From: Saccharina japonica
Taxonomy: Eukaryota > Sar > Phaeophyceae > Laminariales > Laminariaceae
Direction: 5' to 3'
Length of the DNA stretch: 64,000 nucleotides
Assembly: GCA_008828725.1 (NCBI GenBank)
Contig: MEHQ01002749.1
Coordinates: forward strand, 17,455 to 81,454
Under the pieces are notes generated by a model that saw nothing but the letters and a program-made list of their open reading frames with translations, searched no databases and had not been told where the DNA came from. Shown in pieces: positions 1 to 24,000 of the stretch (position 1 is its first letter; every line of letters starts with the position of its first letter). Both the position numbers and the translations under genes were made by a program.

Positions 1-11600
<11,600 letters not shown>

Positions 11601-12292
11601 CCGGGGTTCGTGGAAGGTCGGTCCGGCCGGGAGGTTTTTATAGGTTTCGTACGCGAGTTACGGCGAGCTTTGGCGATTGGTCGCTGGGAACCCAATCATC
11701 AACCTACTGTCCACTTCACCAGCGATCCCTCTGCAGACTGCACTCGCTTATAACAACAGTAGTAGAGCCTGTGCACGGCAGACCACGAAGTATAACGGAT
11801 GAGGAGAGTTGACGTACAAATTACTTTTTTCTTTTTTCCAGGTTTCTTTTTTTCCTATTTTTCTGTGTCCGGTCGGAGAAAATTTTCCGCGTACATTATT
11901 TTTCAGTCATTTTTTAGGGGAAATACTGCCAATAGTTCCGTCACAAAAACGTTGAGAATATCTCTGGAACTCCAATATTTTCGGTTTCCGAAATTAATAC
12001 AAGCGTACGACGCAAAGGCTTGCCACCGTCCAGCATCGCGCCTCGTTTGGCGTCCTTGGGTCGCGCCTTGTGTAGACCTTGTCGGTGCCGGCAAAATTTA
12101 TACCCCCTTGCCTGTTTGCAGACGGCTTTTAGTCGGTGTCATCCTCCAAGAAGCTGGCGTATTCGATGGTCGGCCAAATGATGTCGTGAACTGGTCTTTG
12201 ATTCAAATCTGGGGTACGGTTTGTACGTGTGACGAGCACGAGTTCCTGATGACTCTCCTCGTGGAATAAGGATGGGCCCGTAATGTCAGCAG
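11601..12292. promoter_or_regulatory. Divergent intergenic region between the USP and IQ genes
   Basis: The USP start codon (11600, minus) and the IQ-protein start codon (12293, plus) face away from each other across 692 bp, so promoters for both probably lie here. I cannot point to a defined core promoter element. A 156-codon open frame at 11799-12269 has no recognisable features and is not called. Confidence 0.4.
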
Positions 12293-14542
12293 ATGTCATC
12301 TTCTGGAGCTTCTCGGATTTCTGCTAGGAGTGGCGACTCCGCCGATGGGACAGGCACAGGCGGCAGCGGCAGTGAACGAACGAGTGACGATGGTCATGCT
12401 GGAGAATCGAACGCCGAGCACAACGACAGCAGCAGCAGTAAGGATGATGCACAAAGCCAGCGCGATTCCGAGGGAGAACAAGGAGAACCCCAGGAGTCGG
12501 ATGCGGAAGACACTGCTTCCGAAGAAGAAAGAAGGCTAGACCAGGACACAGATGGGGAGGATGCTGCTTCCAACAGCAGCGGTCGGAGTGGTGCAACCGA
12601 TGTGTCATCGGCCGCCAGCGAGCATTTATCTAACGCTGGCACCGAAAACAACGACGACGGCAACAACAGCGGTCGTAAGAGTAGTGACAGCGGGAAGACA
12701 AGTCGACGATATCCCCGGGAGTCGGCGGAGGAATCCGAAACCGAGATGAGAGGGGAAAGTGGTCGAAGTGGTTCGTCGAAATCCGGACACGATTCCTCCA
12801 GCGATAGCGACGACGATTCCGAAGGTGCACAAAACGAAGAAGGGGACGAAAGACGTTTTCTGGCAAGTGACGAGGACGGCGAGCATTCGGATCGAGCAGA
12901 CGAAAATGATGTGAGCTCGGAAGGACAACAATCGCATGATGAAGAAGAGCGTCTCAGACAAGAGGGACCCGATGGCGACGATACAGAGGATGACGAGCAA
13001 AGCGATGGGGACTCCTTGGCAGGCACGAAGACGAACGACGATGACGACGAGGGGGATGACAGCGGGGGTGAAGGTGGCCCAGACCGGGAAGAAGAAGTGA
13101 CCGCCGCAAGGAGGATCCAGCGCAGGGTGCGCAGCCGTACGACAGAAGCCAGGATGGACAGAGACATGCAGCCGCAGCACAAGGCAGCTACCAAGATCCA
13201 GGCGACTGCGAGGGGGCGTCATGCGCGACGAAATCGCTCCAACAGGGACCGCTTCGCAGGCACGAAGATAGACCACGATGATGTTGGCGACGACAGTAGG
13301 AGCGAAGGTGGCTCAGACCAGGAAGAAAAAGCAACCACCGCAAGGAGGATTCAGCGCAGGGTACGCAGCCGTACAACCAAAGCCAGGGCGGATGGAGACA
13401 GAGACATGAAGCCGCGTCACAAGGCAGCAACCAAGATCCAGGCGACCGCGAGGGGGCGTCATGCTAGACGAAATCGCTCCAACAGGGACCGCTTCGTAAG
13501 CACAAATATAGGCCACGATGACGATGACGATGACGACGACTGTAGTAGTGGCGAAGGTGGCTCAGATCGGCAAGAAAAAGCAACCGCCGCAAGGAAGATC
13601 CAGCGCAGGGTACGCAGCCGTACAACCAAAGCCAGGATGGATGGAGGCGGAGACATGCAGCCGCATCACAAGGCAGCTACCAAGATCCAGGCGACCGCGA
13701 GGGGGCGTCATGTGCGACGACATTGCCGTACTCGGCTAGGGTCTGTCAGCAGCGACGAAGGGTCCTCTGACTCGGGCACAAACACGAACGCCTCACGAAC
13801 AGTCGAGGGTGGCACAATAAACCGAAGCACGCGAAACTTGGGAAGTCCCGGAACGGAGGAAGCCAGTGCCCACGAGAGTAGTGACCGCGCTGATGAGGAT
13901 GACGCTAACGATGGTCTCGCCGAGAACGAGCGCGATTGTACGAGTACCGACGGTCTAAATCTCATAGAGGGCGACAAGCTCTTAGAGCAGCACGCGGCCC
14001 GCCGCATTCAACGACACGCGAAGCGAATGCTGCTGGGGGGAGAAAAGGAAATACGCACGCAGATTCCCTCCAAACCCAGCACTGAGCGTAATCGGAAGTC
14101 CGCGAACCGGGACACTGATGACGACGATCTTCGGAGCATGAGGGTGCCGACAAAGCCACCAGAGCGTGACACTCAAGGTGCGGCGAGAGACGGCACCGGT
14201 AACAGAAGCAGGCCAGCATGCGCGGGGGAAAGTGGTGCGTCGCGCGGCAAGGTGCCCATGGGAGAAGACGAGGCCGCGAGGTGCCTTCAAAGGGAGGCCC
14301 GGCGAGGCAGTGCGAGCAAGAAGCAGCAGCGGGGGGGAGTGCGGGGTGAGGTACACGGCACGCACAGAAAATCCGAAGCGCTTGGAAAGGACGCGGCCGC
14401 CAGGTGCATCCAGGCGCAATTAAGGAGCGGACACGCAAGGAGATGCTCACGAGAAGATAGAATTGAGCGAAAAAGCGACGGCGCTCGGAGAAACGAAGCG
14501 GGAAAGAACACCGACGGCAGTCTTTCTGTGAGTGAAGGCTGA
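12293..14542 (+). CDS. Acidic protein with tandem IQ motifs (putative calmodulin-binding)
   Basis: An uninterrupted 749-codon frame starts at ATG 12293 and ends at the TGA at 14540. Residues 1-265 are Ser/Asp/Glu-rich and probably disordered. Residues about 265-500 are three tandem units (DNA period 234-249 bp). Each unit has a basic helix ARRIQRRVRSRTT and a canonical IQ motif ATKIQATARGRHARR, followed by an acidic linker. Three more diverged IQ-like helices follow near residues 567 (AARRIQRHAKRM), 660 (AARCLQREARRG) and 700 (ARCIQAQLRSGHARR). IQ motifs are known to bind calmodulin or EF-hand light chains, but no catalytic or motor domain is seen here. The linker between units 2 and 3 has an expanded Asp run (GATGAC repeats), which accounts for the longer period. 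Single-exon structure contrasts with its neighbours. The protein family is not recognised. Confidence 0.72.
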   Translation: MSSSGASRISARSGDSADGTGTGGSGSERTSDDGHAGESNAEHNDSSSSKDDAQSQRDSEGEQGEPQESDAEDTASEEERRLDQDTDGEDAASNSSGRSGATDVSSAASEHLSNAGTENNDDGNNSGRKSSDSGKTSRRYPRESAEESETEMRGESGRSGSSKSGHDSSSDSDDDSEGAQNEEGDERRFLASDEDGEHSDRADENDVSSEGQQSHDEEERLRQEGPDGDDTEDDEQSDGDSLAGTKTNDDDDEGDDSGGEGGPDREEEVTAARRIQRRVRSRTTEARMDRDMQPQHKAATKIQATARGRHARRNRSNRDRFAGTKIDHDDVGDDSRSEGGSDQEEKATTARRIQRRVRSRTTKARADGDRDMKPRHKAATKIQATARGRHARRNRSNRDRFVSTNIGHDDDDDDDDCSSGEGGSDRQEKATAARKIQRRVRSRTTKARMDGGGDMQPHHKAATKIQATARGRHVRRHCRTRLGSVSSDEGSSDSGTNTNASRTVEGGTINRSTRNLGSPGTEEASAHESSDRADEDDANDGLAENERDCTSTDGLNLIEGDKLLEQHAARRIQRHAKRMLLGGEKEIRTQIPSKPSTERNRKSANRDTDDDDLRSMRVPTKPPERDTQGAARDGTGNRSRPACAGESGASRGKVPMGEDEAARCLQREARRGSASKKQQRGGVRGEVHGTHRKSEALGKDAAARCIQAQLRSGHARRCSREDRIERKSDGARRNEAGKNTDGSLSVSEG

Positions 14543-14621
14543 TAGGGCAAAAGCGGGACAGGTCGGTGACGTAGCGCGTGCCCTACCGGCTGGGAATTGA
14601 AAAAGTAGCCAAACTCTATTT

Positions 14622-14727
14622 TCGGGGGACCATAGTAAATAGGACCTACGGTAACACAAAAGACTATACATGCACTTATTTTTACTGACAACGTTTGGTC
14701 CTGTTACCTATGGTCCCCCGAAATAGC
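14622..14727. mobile_element. MITE, CGGGGGACCATAG family
   Basis: A short element with inverted arms: TTCGGGGGACCATAGTAAAT then AGGACC on the left, and GGTCCTGTTACCTATGGTCC then CCCGAA on the right. It lies about 80 bp after the IQ-gene stop codon and so may sit in its 3' UTR. No target duplication could be read with certainty because the outer bases are themselves palindromic. Confidence 0.7.
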
Positions 14728-15037
14728 ATATGGCGATGCCGTGCACACGAGATTTTGAAAGGTTCAAGTCTCTCGCAATGATTCGCGTCTTTTAGAGTGG
14801 TTGAGTTTGGCCGTGGTACATTGTAGATGCTGAACGTGGGGTCGAGTGGGTAGTATGACACCAACCCGCGTGTCTTTACGTACTGTATAGTTTGCGGTTA
14901 ACGGTTAGCGTACCACACACGTTCTACATTTGCACTTTGCTAATATTTGTTTTCGAGTACGAAGTACACAGAACGAGCGTACTTTCCGTGACGATATAGA
15001 CTACTTGTAGAGCCATGCACTGCAACACAGCAGATAC

Positions 15038-18000
15038 ATGTCAGCGTTGGCCACCAACCTGACCAAGGTTGGACACCCCATATGCTACCCTCCCACGCCA
15101 CCCGCTCATATGCTTGCCGCCCTTGTTCGCCAGCACCCGCCTACCAGCACCGCACGGACTGAGATGAACATCCGAGGCCACGGTCTGCACCCCGAAAAAG
15201 CCACCAGAGATGTCCAACTCGAGTTGACCGTGGAGCATCTTGGAGCTCAGCAGCAACAACAGCCGCCCGGTTTTGTATCCCCCGGAAAAGCCGCTGCAGC
15301 AGCTGCATCAGCAGTGGCGAAGTCGGCGGCCGCAGCAGCGGCGGCGGCAGTCAGAGCAGCGGAGGCCGCGGCAGATGCGGCGGAAGCGGCCGAAGCAGCC
15401 GCCGCTGAGGAAGAGGAATGGTCGTCGTCTGTAATTATCAGCTCGCCCCCCGTAGGCCGGGAGTCCCGACGGAAGCCCTCTCCGGTGCGTTCCGCTTTCT
15501 GGCTAACCGAAGGCGACGATAAAGATGGATCTCAAGAAGGACGCAATGTTGGTAAGACGAGCAAAGCGCGTCCGGGCAACGGCGATTCGGGGACGGTCGA
15601 AACAGCAAGGAAGGGCCTAGACGGGAGGGGGGCCAAGCGAAGCCCGCGGCAAACTAGGGGACACGCCGGGGCGGCCAGCGACCGCGAGAACCGAGGGGAA
15701 GTGGGTGGAAATGGAAGCGGAAGCGAGGACGCAAAGCTGAAACACGCGAGAGAGCAGGTGGGCGGCTAACGTTGATAGCATGGGAGGGGGGAGGAGGTGC
15801 ATGTCTGAACGCCGTCGGAGAACATCGCTCAGTACGTGGTGCCTGAAGCACGACTCACGACAGCGACTTTTGTTTGGAGTTGTCATTAATTTTGTTAGTC
15901 GTACCAGATGCAGGCTTCCTCAAGCGCGGCAGTCCTCTGACACCGCTAACTATTATAATACTGGAATTATAATGCTTCAAGGGTGAGCTTTAGTAAGGTA
16001 TGTAATATGAGCATGCCCAAAGCAATCAGGTTTAGTACCCGGGTACCCGAGAGTATACACCCTACTATACACACATACACACCCTTGGAATGTTTTCCTT
16101 TCTATTGTGAACTTCAGTATTTCTCGAGGCTCCTGTAGTCATGTAGCACGGACATGCTGACAACACGGACACACGATCAATGCTTTACGTATGGACCATT
16201 GAACGTGTTACATAGCAGCAGCGAGGCGCGGCAGTCATTTTGCGGAATACAAGCATCCGACAACAACGCGTGCGCGCTTTATAACAATGATATGCGGTTT
16301 ATTGGCGTATACTGCTTGCTTCCCGCGTCGATTCGAAGCAGGCGAAAAGACACGCCCGGGACCGACGCGCGCGGGCAATGGCAAAGGAAGAGGATTCGCG
16401 GAGGGAGCTTCGAGCGATGCATGCTGACCTCGTCAAGGCTGAGGTAATACCATGGGCGTCGCTGTTTGAGAGAGAGGCGTATCGGGCCTGTTTGATCTCG
16501 CTCAAATGCGAACTTCTCTTAAACTGAAGTGGGTATTATATGTGTGTGTTCTTCACATTAAACTCTTCTTTCTACGCGCCGACACCCAGCACACCCAGTG
16601 TCTGTGCCGATTATTCACCCTGGAGAGATACAAGCTGTGTGGTCACAAAATCACGACATATATACTACATTTTTATGCGGTAAGCAGAGTAGACAATGCA
16701 ATGTCATGCACGACAGACACGACATACACATGCTAGTAATCCAGGTGTATTAAAATAATGAAAAACACGAAAGAAAAAGAAGAAGAAAAAGAAAAAGTGT
16801 AGTGCCTCCCCCCGAGGACATGTGACAGACAATACAAAACAAATAAAATAAACAATACAATATAAGCAGAGTAAGATTAAGAATGCAAGAAATAGACAGG
16901 CAACCGAAGCACAACAAGGCACCCTCCAGGCAGCCGCAGCAGTTTGTGGTACCGGTAGCACAGACAGCTTCTGCCTACTAGTCGGTCTGGTACCTTCCTA
17001 CCCTGTCTGCCGTATCCTTCCTGCTTTCGTCAACCGCGGTTTCCATACGACCGTTGCCCCCCTCCCTCCCCATTCCCTTGGGCGCCACCCGTATAACGGA
17101 TGTGTCGCAACTTCTACTCAATGTCTCCTCATCTTCGTGCCAAACACGAAAGACAAAGAACGAGAGGAAGAAAGAACAAAAATATACTGATATAAATAAA
17201 CAAATGAGTACGTACCTAAAACAATTGAAAAAAATAATGAACATACGGAAGGACAGAAAACAAAAGCAAGAATCGACCGCAACAAAATAAACTAAAATAA
17301 TACTAGGGTTGTAGCATCGCTGTCGTGCCCTCCTGGAGGAGCTGCGACGGGCAATACACCAGACGAAGAAAACAAAAGCAAAACAGAAACAACCACCAAG
17401 AAAAACACCGACAAAAACAGGCTCGCCACCCACCAAGCCGCGCAGGACTTCCTTAGCATTGCAAGGAAAATCACGAAAGATATTTGGAAACGGAAAACCA
17501 AAACACAACAGCGTTACATTCGAAGCAACCGCAGAAGTTTGCGGTACGAGTAGCCTGGATAGGTTCTACCTACTAGTCGGCCAGGCACCTTGCTACCCTG
17601 TCGGCTGTCTCCTTCCTGCTTTCGTCAACCGCGGTTTCCTTACGACTACCCCCCCGCCCTCTTTCCATTCCCTTGGGCACCACCGACCACGGATGCGTGG
17701 CGCTGTCTACTCACGTCCGCCTCAAATTTGTGCCATATGACCATGAACCGTTCGGCTTCTTCGAGGACCCCCCGGTACCGCTTGCCCGCCTTCTTTGCTT
17801 CAACGGTCCACATCGCGGTCTCTACTCCAAACATAAACGGGGAATGTTACGTGGGCCCCTCAGTGGCTCGAAACACCGTGAGGTCTTCAACAAGCCATCT
17901 ATGTACAGTATTTGGCTGTCCGCCCGGTGTCTGGCCCTCCCCACCGGTCATCGTAGCGAACATCACCCGTCTGGGTAATCGCCCCTTGTGTTGCCGCGCC

Positions 18001-21000
18001 ACGGCCTCCGCAAATAAGAGCCGCCGTTTACGGATGGTCGTTTCGAGGCTCTCGCATCGTGTATGCCCGCGCCATGCCATTTGGTCTCTCTTAAACCAGC
18101 ATTTTTCTTAAACCGCTGGCTCTTAACCCCTTAAGAACTGGTCCCACGATTTTGGGGACAAACTACTTGAAATTAGTGTTGGATGAGTTTTGTAGTTCTG
18201 AATGGGTTAAACTGCGACTCCCACTGTAATACAAACCATATACGTACACGAGGCTTGCCACGACAAACGGGGTGCCATTTGTTGTGTCGTCATGTTCGCA
18301 ACATGAGGGAGCTCTGTACCCCACCCAAGCCTCTACTCTCTCAATTGTACTCTCAATCCGATTAACAATTCCATGGAAACTTGTGAAAAACACAGCTGGG
18401 ATTTAACGAATGCTGGGTAGTTCCTCAGCGGGGTATTAACAGGTTAAGAGCCCCGCCATTCAGGGAATGACGGTCCCAAAAGTGCCCCATCTGTTGCATG
18501 GTACCGCATTGTATAGGCATGGCTCTAGTACCAGGTAAACAAAAGGTTAAGAGCCCAGTCACTCAGAAACTTTTGGGCCCAAAAGTATCCCCTCTGCCGC
18601 ACTGTAGTGGTTCACCGCACTGCAGAAGCATGGCTCGTGTACCAGATAACTGTTTCTGGTAGTATGGCAGGCGTGTCCACCCACGGTTCGTCCTCGTTGG
18701 CGGCTGCGGTCCAGAGTAGAGGAGAGTGGACGATACAATTTGGTAAAGCACAATGAACTGTTTTCTCGACGACGGCAATACCGGTATATTGTTGTACTAT
18801 ATCCCTCTATGATATCGGCGGTTGCTGTTTCATATCCGTTTCATATCCGTCTGGCACCTGCTGTTGGTGATGCCGTATGTTGTTTCCAACGGATCTGTGG
18901 GTGACTGTTTTTGTCGTTCGTCCACTGTAACGTGGAAGGAGCGGGACAAAACCACCGGGCGTATGTTTTATCGCGGTGTTTGGTTAGAACACTGGAAGGA
19001 TACGGGTGCTAACATACGCTGTCAGAACCGACGACTATTCACCATCGTGGCGTTTGATTTTTTTTTTCATTTTTTTTCATTTGTTTTCGTTTTTTCCCCC
19101 ATTTTTTTAGTTGTTGCTACCGACCGGGGTTTCAACGGCCCGGTTCCAACGGTCCACCGGTGTTAGCGCTTTATTTGTGAGCCCACAACGAAACAGTATA
19201 TAAGGGCTATGTGTGGGGCAAATAAATGACCCAACCTTCCCACGCCGTGACAGAAGCAGCACCCGTCTCGTCACCCGTGCTGTGCAGGAATTGCGCAACA
19301 AGCAGGCGAATGCTGAAAAGTCTGCGCTGGAAGCAAAACGGGCTCGAGTAGTGGACGACATGAACAGGCGCCAGCAGCGGTTGCAACGACTCCAGCAAGA
19401 GGAAGAAGCGTGAGTCGATGATGCCAAAACTCGCCGGTGTTCGCCGTCTGTGCCGGCTGCGCACGGCCCCGTAAGCGATCGAGGAAACACGCGAAATAAA
19501 ATGTTGGTAGTACGATTTGTACGGGATGATCGTGTAACGGTCTGGGACTGCGTCGGTACATTAGGGATGTTTCCCCCGAGGGAATTTCATCTGACCCAGG
19601 CAGGTACTCCATAATTCGCTAGCGTATCTAACACTCTTTCTCTGGTGTGATTGGCCGGCATATTCCTTCACCACAAGGCCGATCGTACCAAAGAAAGCGC
19701 TGGACACGGAACACGTTGTACGGTCGTCTGCTCGACGTTGCCACGCAGTCGTGACCGTTGCTTCAGATGTTTTTAGCTACCATACAACCATGGAAGACGG
19801 CTACTGTATGCTTTAACCACTGTTTTTGACAGATGCCTTCCATTCACCGTCAACACCAACCAACAACTAAAGGAGTCTGCGACCGGCATGATATATACAT
19901 ATATACAGCAGTAGACACAGTTCTCGGACTGTATAGCAATAATCGGCGTCTGGCGTATACGAATATAACAGTAGAACCCCACAAGCTCTAAAACGCAAAC
20001 TTTTTTATACACCCGGTCGGCACTATTTTTGAAAGAAGTGTTTTTACAACCGCAAGGCAAAAAATAAATAAAAAAAGGAAAAAATTCGCGTTAACTGATT
20101 GCCGCAACCACGTCGTGATCATCGCTTTCCGCTTTTTATCGACCCCCCAGACTGCTAGACAGGGGTGGCCACTCTCATCAACGCAGCTCCAGTAGATCTT
20201 CATCTGCTGACGCTGCCGTCGAGTCGCAGTCTACACGATTAGGGGGAGGCGCAGGCAACGAAGACGATTTGACGGAGAGAGCCGCGAGAGATGAGGGAGA
20301 CAGTTTCTCCCTGCCGCTGATTTCTGGCGGCCGGGACGGGGGAAGGCAGCGGAGGCGAAAGCCTAGGCACGTGTCGACGTTTCGAGAGAGAATATTGGAA
20401 GAAAGACGGGCCCGAAAAGAGGTGAGTCGAAGAAATCGAAAAGGCCGGTTTTTTAGCAGGACGCAGCTCACCCTTCACGCGACTCGCCCAACACCTCACG
20501 GTGTTTCGCGTTTGGTGCAAGTAATGTCTGCCTAGTTGGTCGGTGAAAATCTGACGTGCTCCGTCTTGCATTATAGGAATTCGAGTGTCTATGGTCGTAC
20601 GACGAAGGCCATGCATGACCTGAGTACACCCCCCGGTCCCCCCACCCTCGAAATCCTACCGCTGTTCATTGGTTTTCGCAGAGAAATACTACGAAAGCAC
20701 GAAGTAGTCAATACGTGTGCTCGTTGATAAAGATTGACCCTTGATACTCCTGTGGAAATGAGGTAAATATTCTTGGGTTTTGGGGAGGGCATTCAAGTTG
20801 AATCGCCCTTCGCTAAGAAAAGTGGTGTGGGATGTATCATAGTGGAGGCTAGGGTTTGAAAATCGAGGCAGCCCCCTGTTCCCTCTTCGCGTTTGTATGT
20901 ATACAAGAGTGGCTGATTTTCATGGCCGCCTCAACCATAAGATATGTCTTGATAAGGCATGCCTTACGTTTGAGCTAGGTGGAGTCGGAGATCCTGTAGA

Positions 21001-24000
21001 AAGTCTGAAGCCGGAGATCCGCGCCGTCCAACCTCAAATCTCCGAAAATACGTAAAACATTTTGGTTTTTACATTTGGCTTCCACCAGCCCACGCAGATG
21101 ACGACATAGACTTACTTACTAATATCTCGCCCAGGGATTCCCCATCCCTGCACTCTCAGAGCTCCCACTTCGAACACCACCTCCTTCATTACTTGCTCAT
21201 TGCTTTTCTCTATTTGTTCCCTATTATACTTTAGTATCTGGCGAGAGGCTTCTTCCTCTTTCAGTTTTGGGTTCGTGTGTGTGCCCAGAGAGCACGGCAG
21301 CGCGGGCCGAGCCCGGCGCATCGCGGGTATGGGAGGGCGCCGGCCAGTAGAGGGGGGGTCAGAAGAAGCGCGGTCGTCTTTTCGTGGCTAGGCGTGGCGT
21401 GTCCACCGAGACACGAGGGAAGCATGAAGGGCCCTTTGTCTGCGTTGCTGCTTGCTGTATCAATCCAGTATGTCATATTATAAGGAGTCCTTTATATGTG
21501 TAAAAAGAACATTCAAGCGGTGCTTATTTATCGGAACACTATTATTTTTCAGACAGAGAGACCAGGCGATTTGAACACCTCAGATGGAGCGGGCGAACGA
21601 GGGCCACGGTGAGCACCGGTGAGCACCGGGCTTCATGCGAGGCGGGCCACGGGGCTCACTGGGGCAGAGAGGCAGTAGAGCTCGACCCGGACCGAATCGA
21701 TGGCGACGTGATCGCAGAGGGACGGGGAGCATCAAGGCTGACAGAACGCGAAAGACGTCATTTTTTTTTTTTTTGCGGCGCAATTGGCCCGATGGGATTG
21801 TTTTTCGAGTTCCTACGAGTACGTACGAGTATACTCGTATGTACGTACGTACAAATGTGTACAAGTACGTATTTCTTCTTTCTCAGTTTTGTTGATTTCC
21901 TGTTTTTCGTACTTCACAACTTGACGACCGAGCTGTGCTGTGCTTTCTCTTTCATACATACAAAGTACACCGTTCGTTGTTGTTGTACTACCACACATAC
22001 CCACGAAGGCACAAATCACACCCACCACAGCAGGCAGCGCAGCGCCGTGCTGTGAGCCGTGTTGCTGTGCTTTCTCTTTCGATCATACAGCTTCTTTGTT
22101 GTCCTGGAGCAGGAGCTAATGTGCATCCCGAGCATGTTTTGCATGCATGTCAAGTCTGCCGTTTCTTCGTTGTGCACCATGAACCTCTTACCATGAACCT
22201 CTTGGCATTTTCAAGTCGATGCTTTTGCTTGCACTATGCATCATGGGCCTCTTCTGCCCCTTTCCTTGCGCGAGCGTAGCGAGCGGCGTCAGCCGCCCGC
22301 GGAGCGGAGCCCTTGTGCCTTGTTACAAATATCAGCAAGCGCGAGGTTCCAGCGAGAGCTACAAGTGTCAATACGTCAATACCCTATCTTTAAAGAAAGG
22401 AGGATGCGGCAAATATGATAGGAGGGGTTTCCTTGGCCCTCGTCTCGTCTTGCTTCTAGTCCGAACGGCCCAGTTGGTGGGCGCAGTGTTTGCTGAGCAT
22501 CGGCTTTGCTTCAGAGTTACGTACGTTGTATATGCTGCTCACTGTTATCCTGCTCACTGCTATCCCGCAAACGTGTTTTTCAGGTCGACGCCTTGAAAAG
22601 AAAAGAGCTGGAGGAAAAGCACAGCCGCCAAACAGAGTACGCTTCCAAGGTGTGACGAAGATGTATTTAGCCCATCTGGTCGCCCGAATTCACGCGATCA
22701 AAACGCAATCTCTGGTCTAGCCGTATCCGCCTTCTCCAAGTTGTAGCAAGAAAATATTCGGTCAAAACTTATTCAATGTCTTGGCGGCAAAAAGTGCACC
22801 TCCTTTTTTTAAGTACAAACTACGTGGAATTATAGTTGGATCATTGTCATAGTTGGATCCTTTTCGTAGCGGTAAAAAGGGTTAGCCAACCGCCGTACAC
22901 ACGATATCGGAAAAAAAAATGCAGGGGTGTCGAACCCATGGCACACAACACCGGAACAAGCGACACGTCGCACCGGAGGCCTTCATATTTTTAGCCTCCC
23001 ACCCCCTCCCCCCTGTTCGCATCGACCACGCAAAATAGAACAAGCAAAGCGCTCTCTCAGAGGCCTGCACATTTATACTCCCCCCGCGCCCCCCGGTTCT
23101 ACCCCTTCCCCCTCCAACCACTATTCTACCCCCCCCCCCTGGTCATACGACTAAGGCCGTGCATGAATATCGAGTACACCCCCCCCTACCCCCTCCCACC
23201 CCCCCGGTTTCATCAATCCCTGAAACAACAAAGATCCGAGCTCAGGCCAAGCGCGCTCTGGCGGCCGAGCAACGCCGGGCCCAAGAAGACGCCGACCGAT
23301 CCGCCCGGGCCCACCGAAGCGGCCAGTCCGTTGACCGCACCCCGATTGCCATCAAGAGACCCAAGCAAGAGGGAGAGTGGGGGGTTTACTCCTACCCTCC
23401 TGATCGACTCCCCGATGGATTTGCGGCAACGAACGGGGGTGTGGGCGGAAGAGGAGGGGGGGCGGGGGGGTTCGGTCGGCGGCCTGCACCTAGTTATGGA
23501 TCGATCGGACGGGTCCGGGATCGACTGGGTTCTTCGGAGTTGAGGGATAGGATGCGGCGAGAGAGAGAGAAGGCAACGGGCGCGAGTCGCGCGCGGGCAG
23601 CGGACGCGCGAGCAGCGGCGGTGGAAGCGAAAGCGGCAACGGGTAACGGTAGGCGGGCTTACGGAAGCTCAGAAGATGGGTCTGGAGTCAGGCGGAGAGC
23701 GGGGTTTCGTAGAGACGTAGGAAGCGACGACGGGGACGGAGCTGTTGGTAATAGGCGGGTTGAGGGGGAGGGGGTTTACCGCCACCATCGGCCGGCCCCG
23801 CCACCGAAACAGCGTGGGGTGCAGGAGCGACTAGGTTACGGCCAGGCTTGGTCCGGCGATGTTGGCGGTGGTGACGGCGGCCAAACGCTTGGCGTTGCAC
23901 GATCCGGTACGAAAAATGCAGGAGGAGGAGCTGGAACGCCTGACCTCCAACGGCACCATCCAGCCGGTGGTGGCAATAACATCCATGCCATGTACGAGGA

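Noticed and set aside
12394-13194. Minus-strand open frames of up to 266 codons opposite the IQ gene
   Set aside because: They are Ser/Leu-rich mirror frames of Asp/Glu/Ser codons on the plus strand; the plus frame has the IQ motifs.
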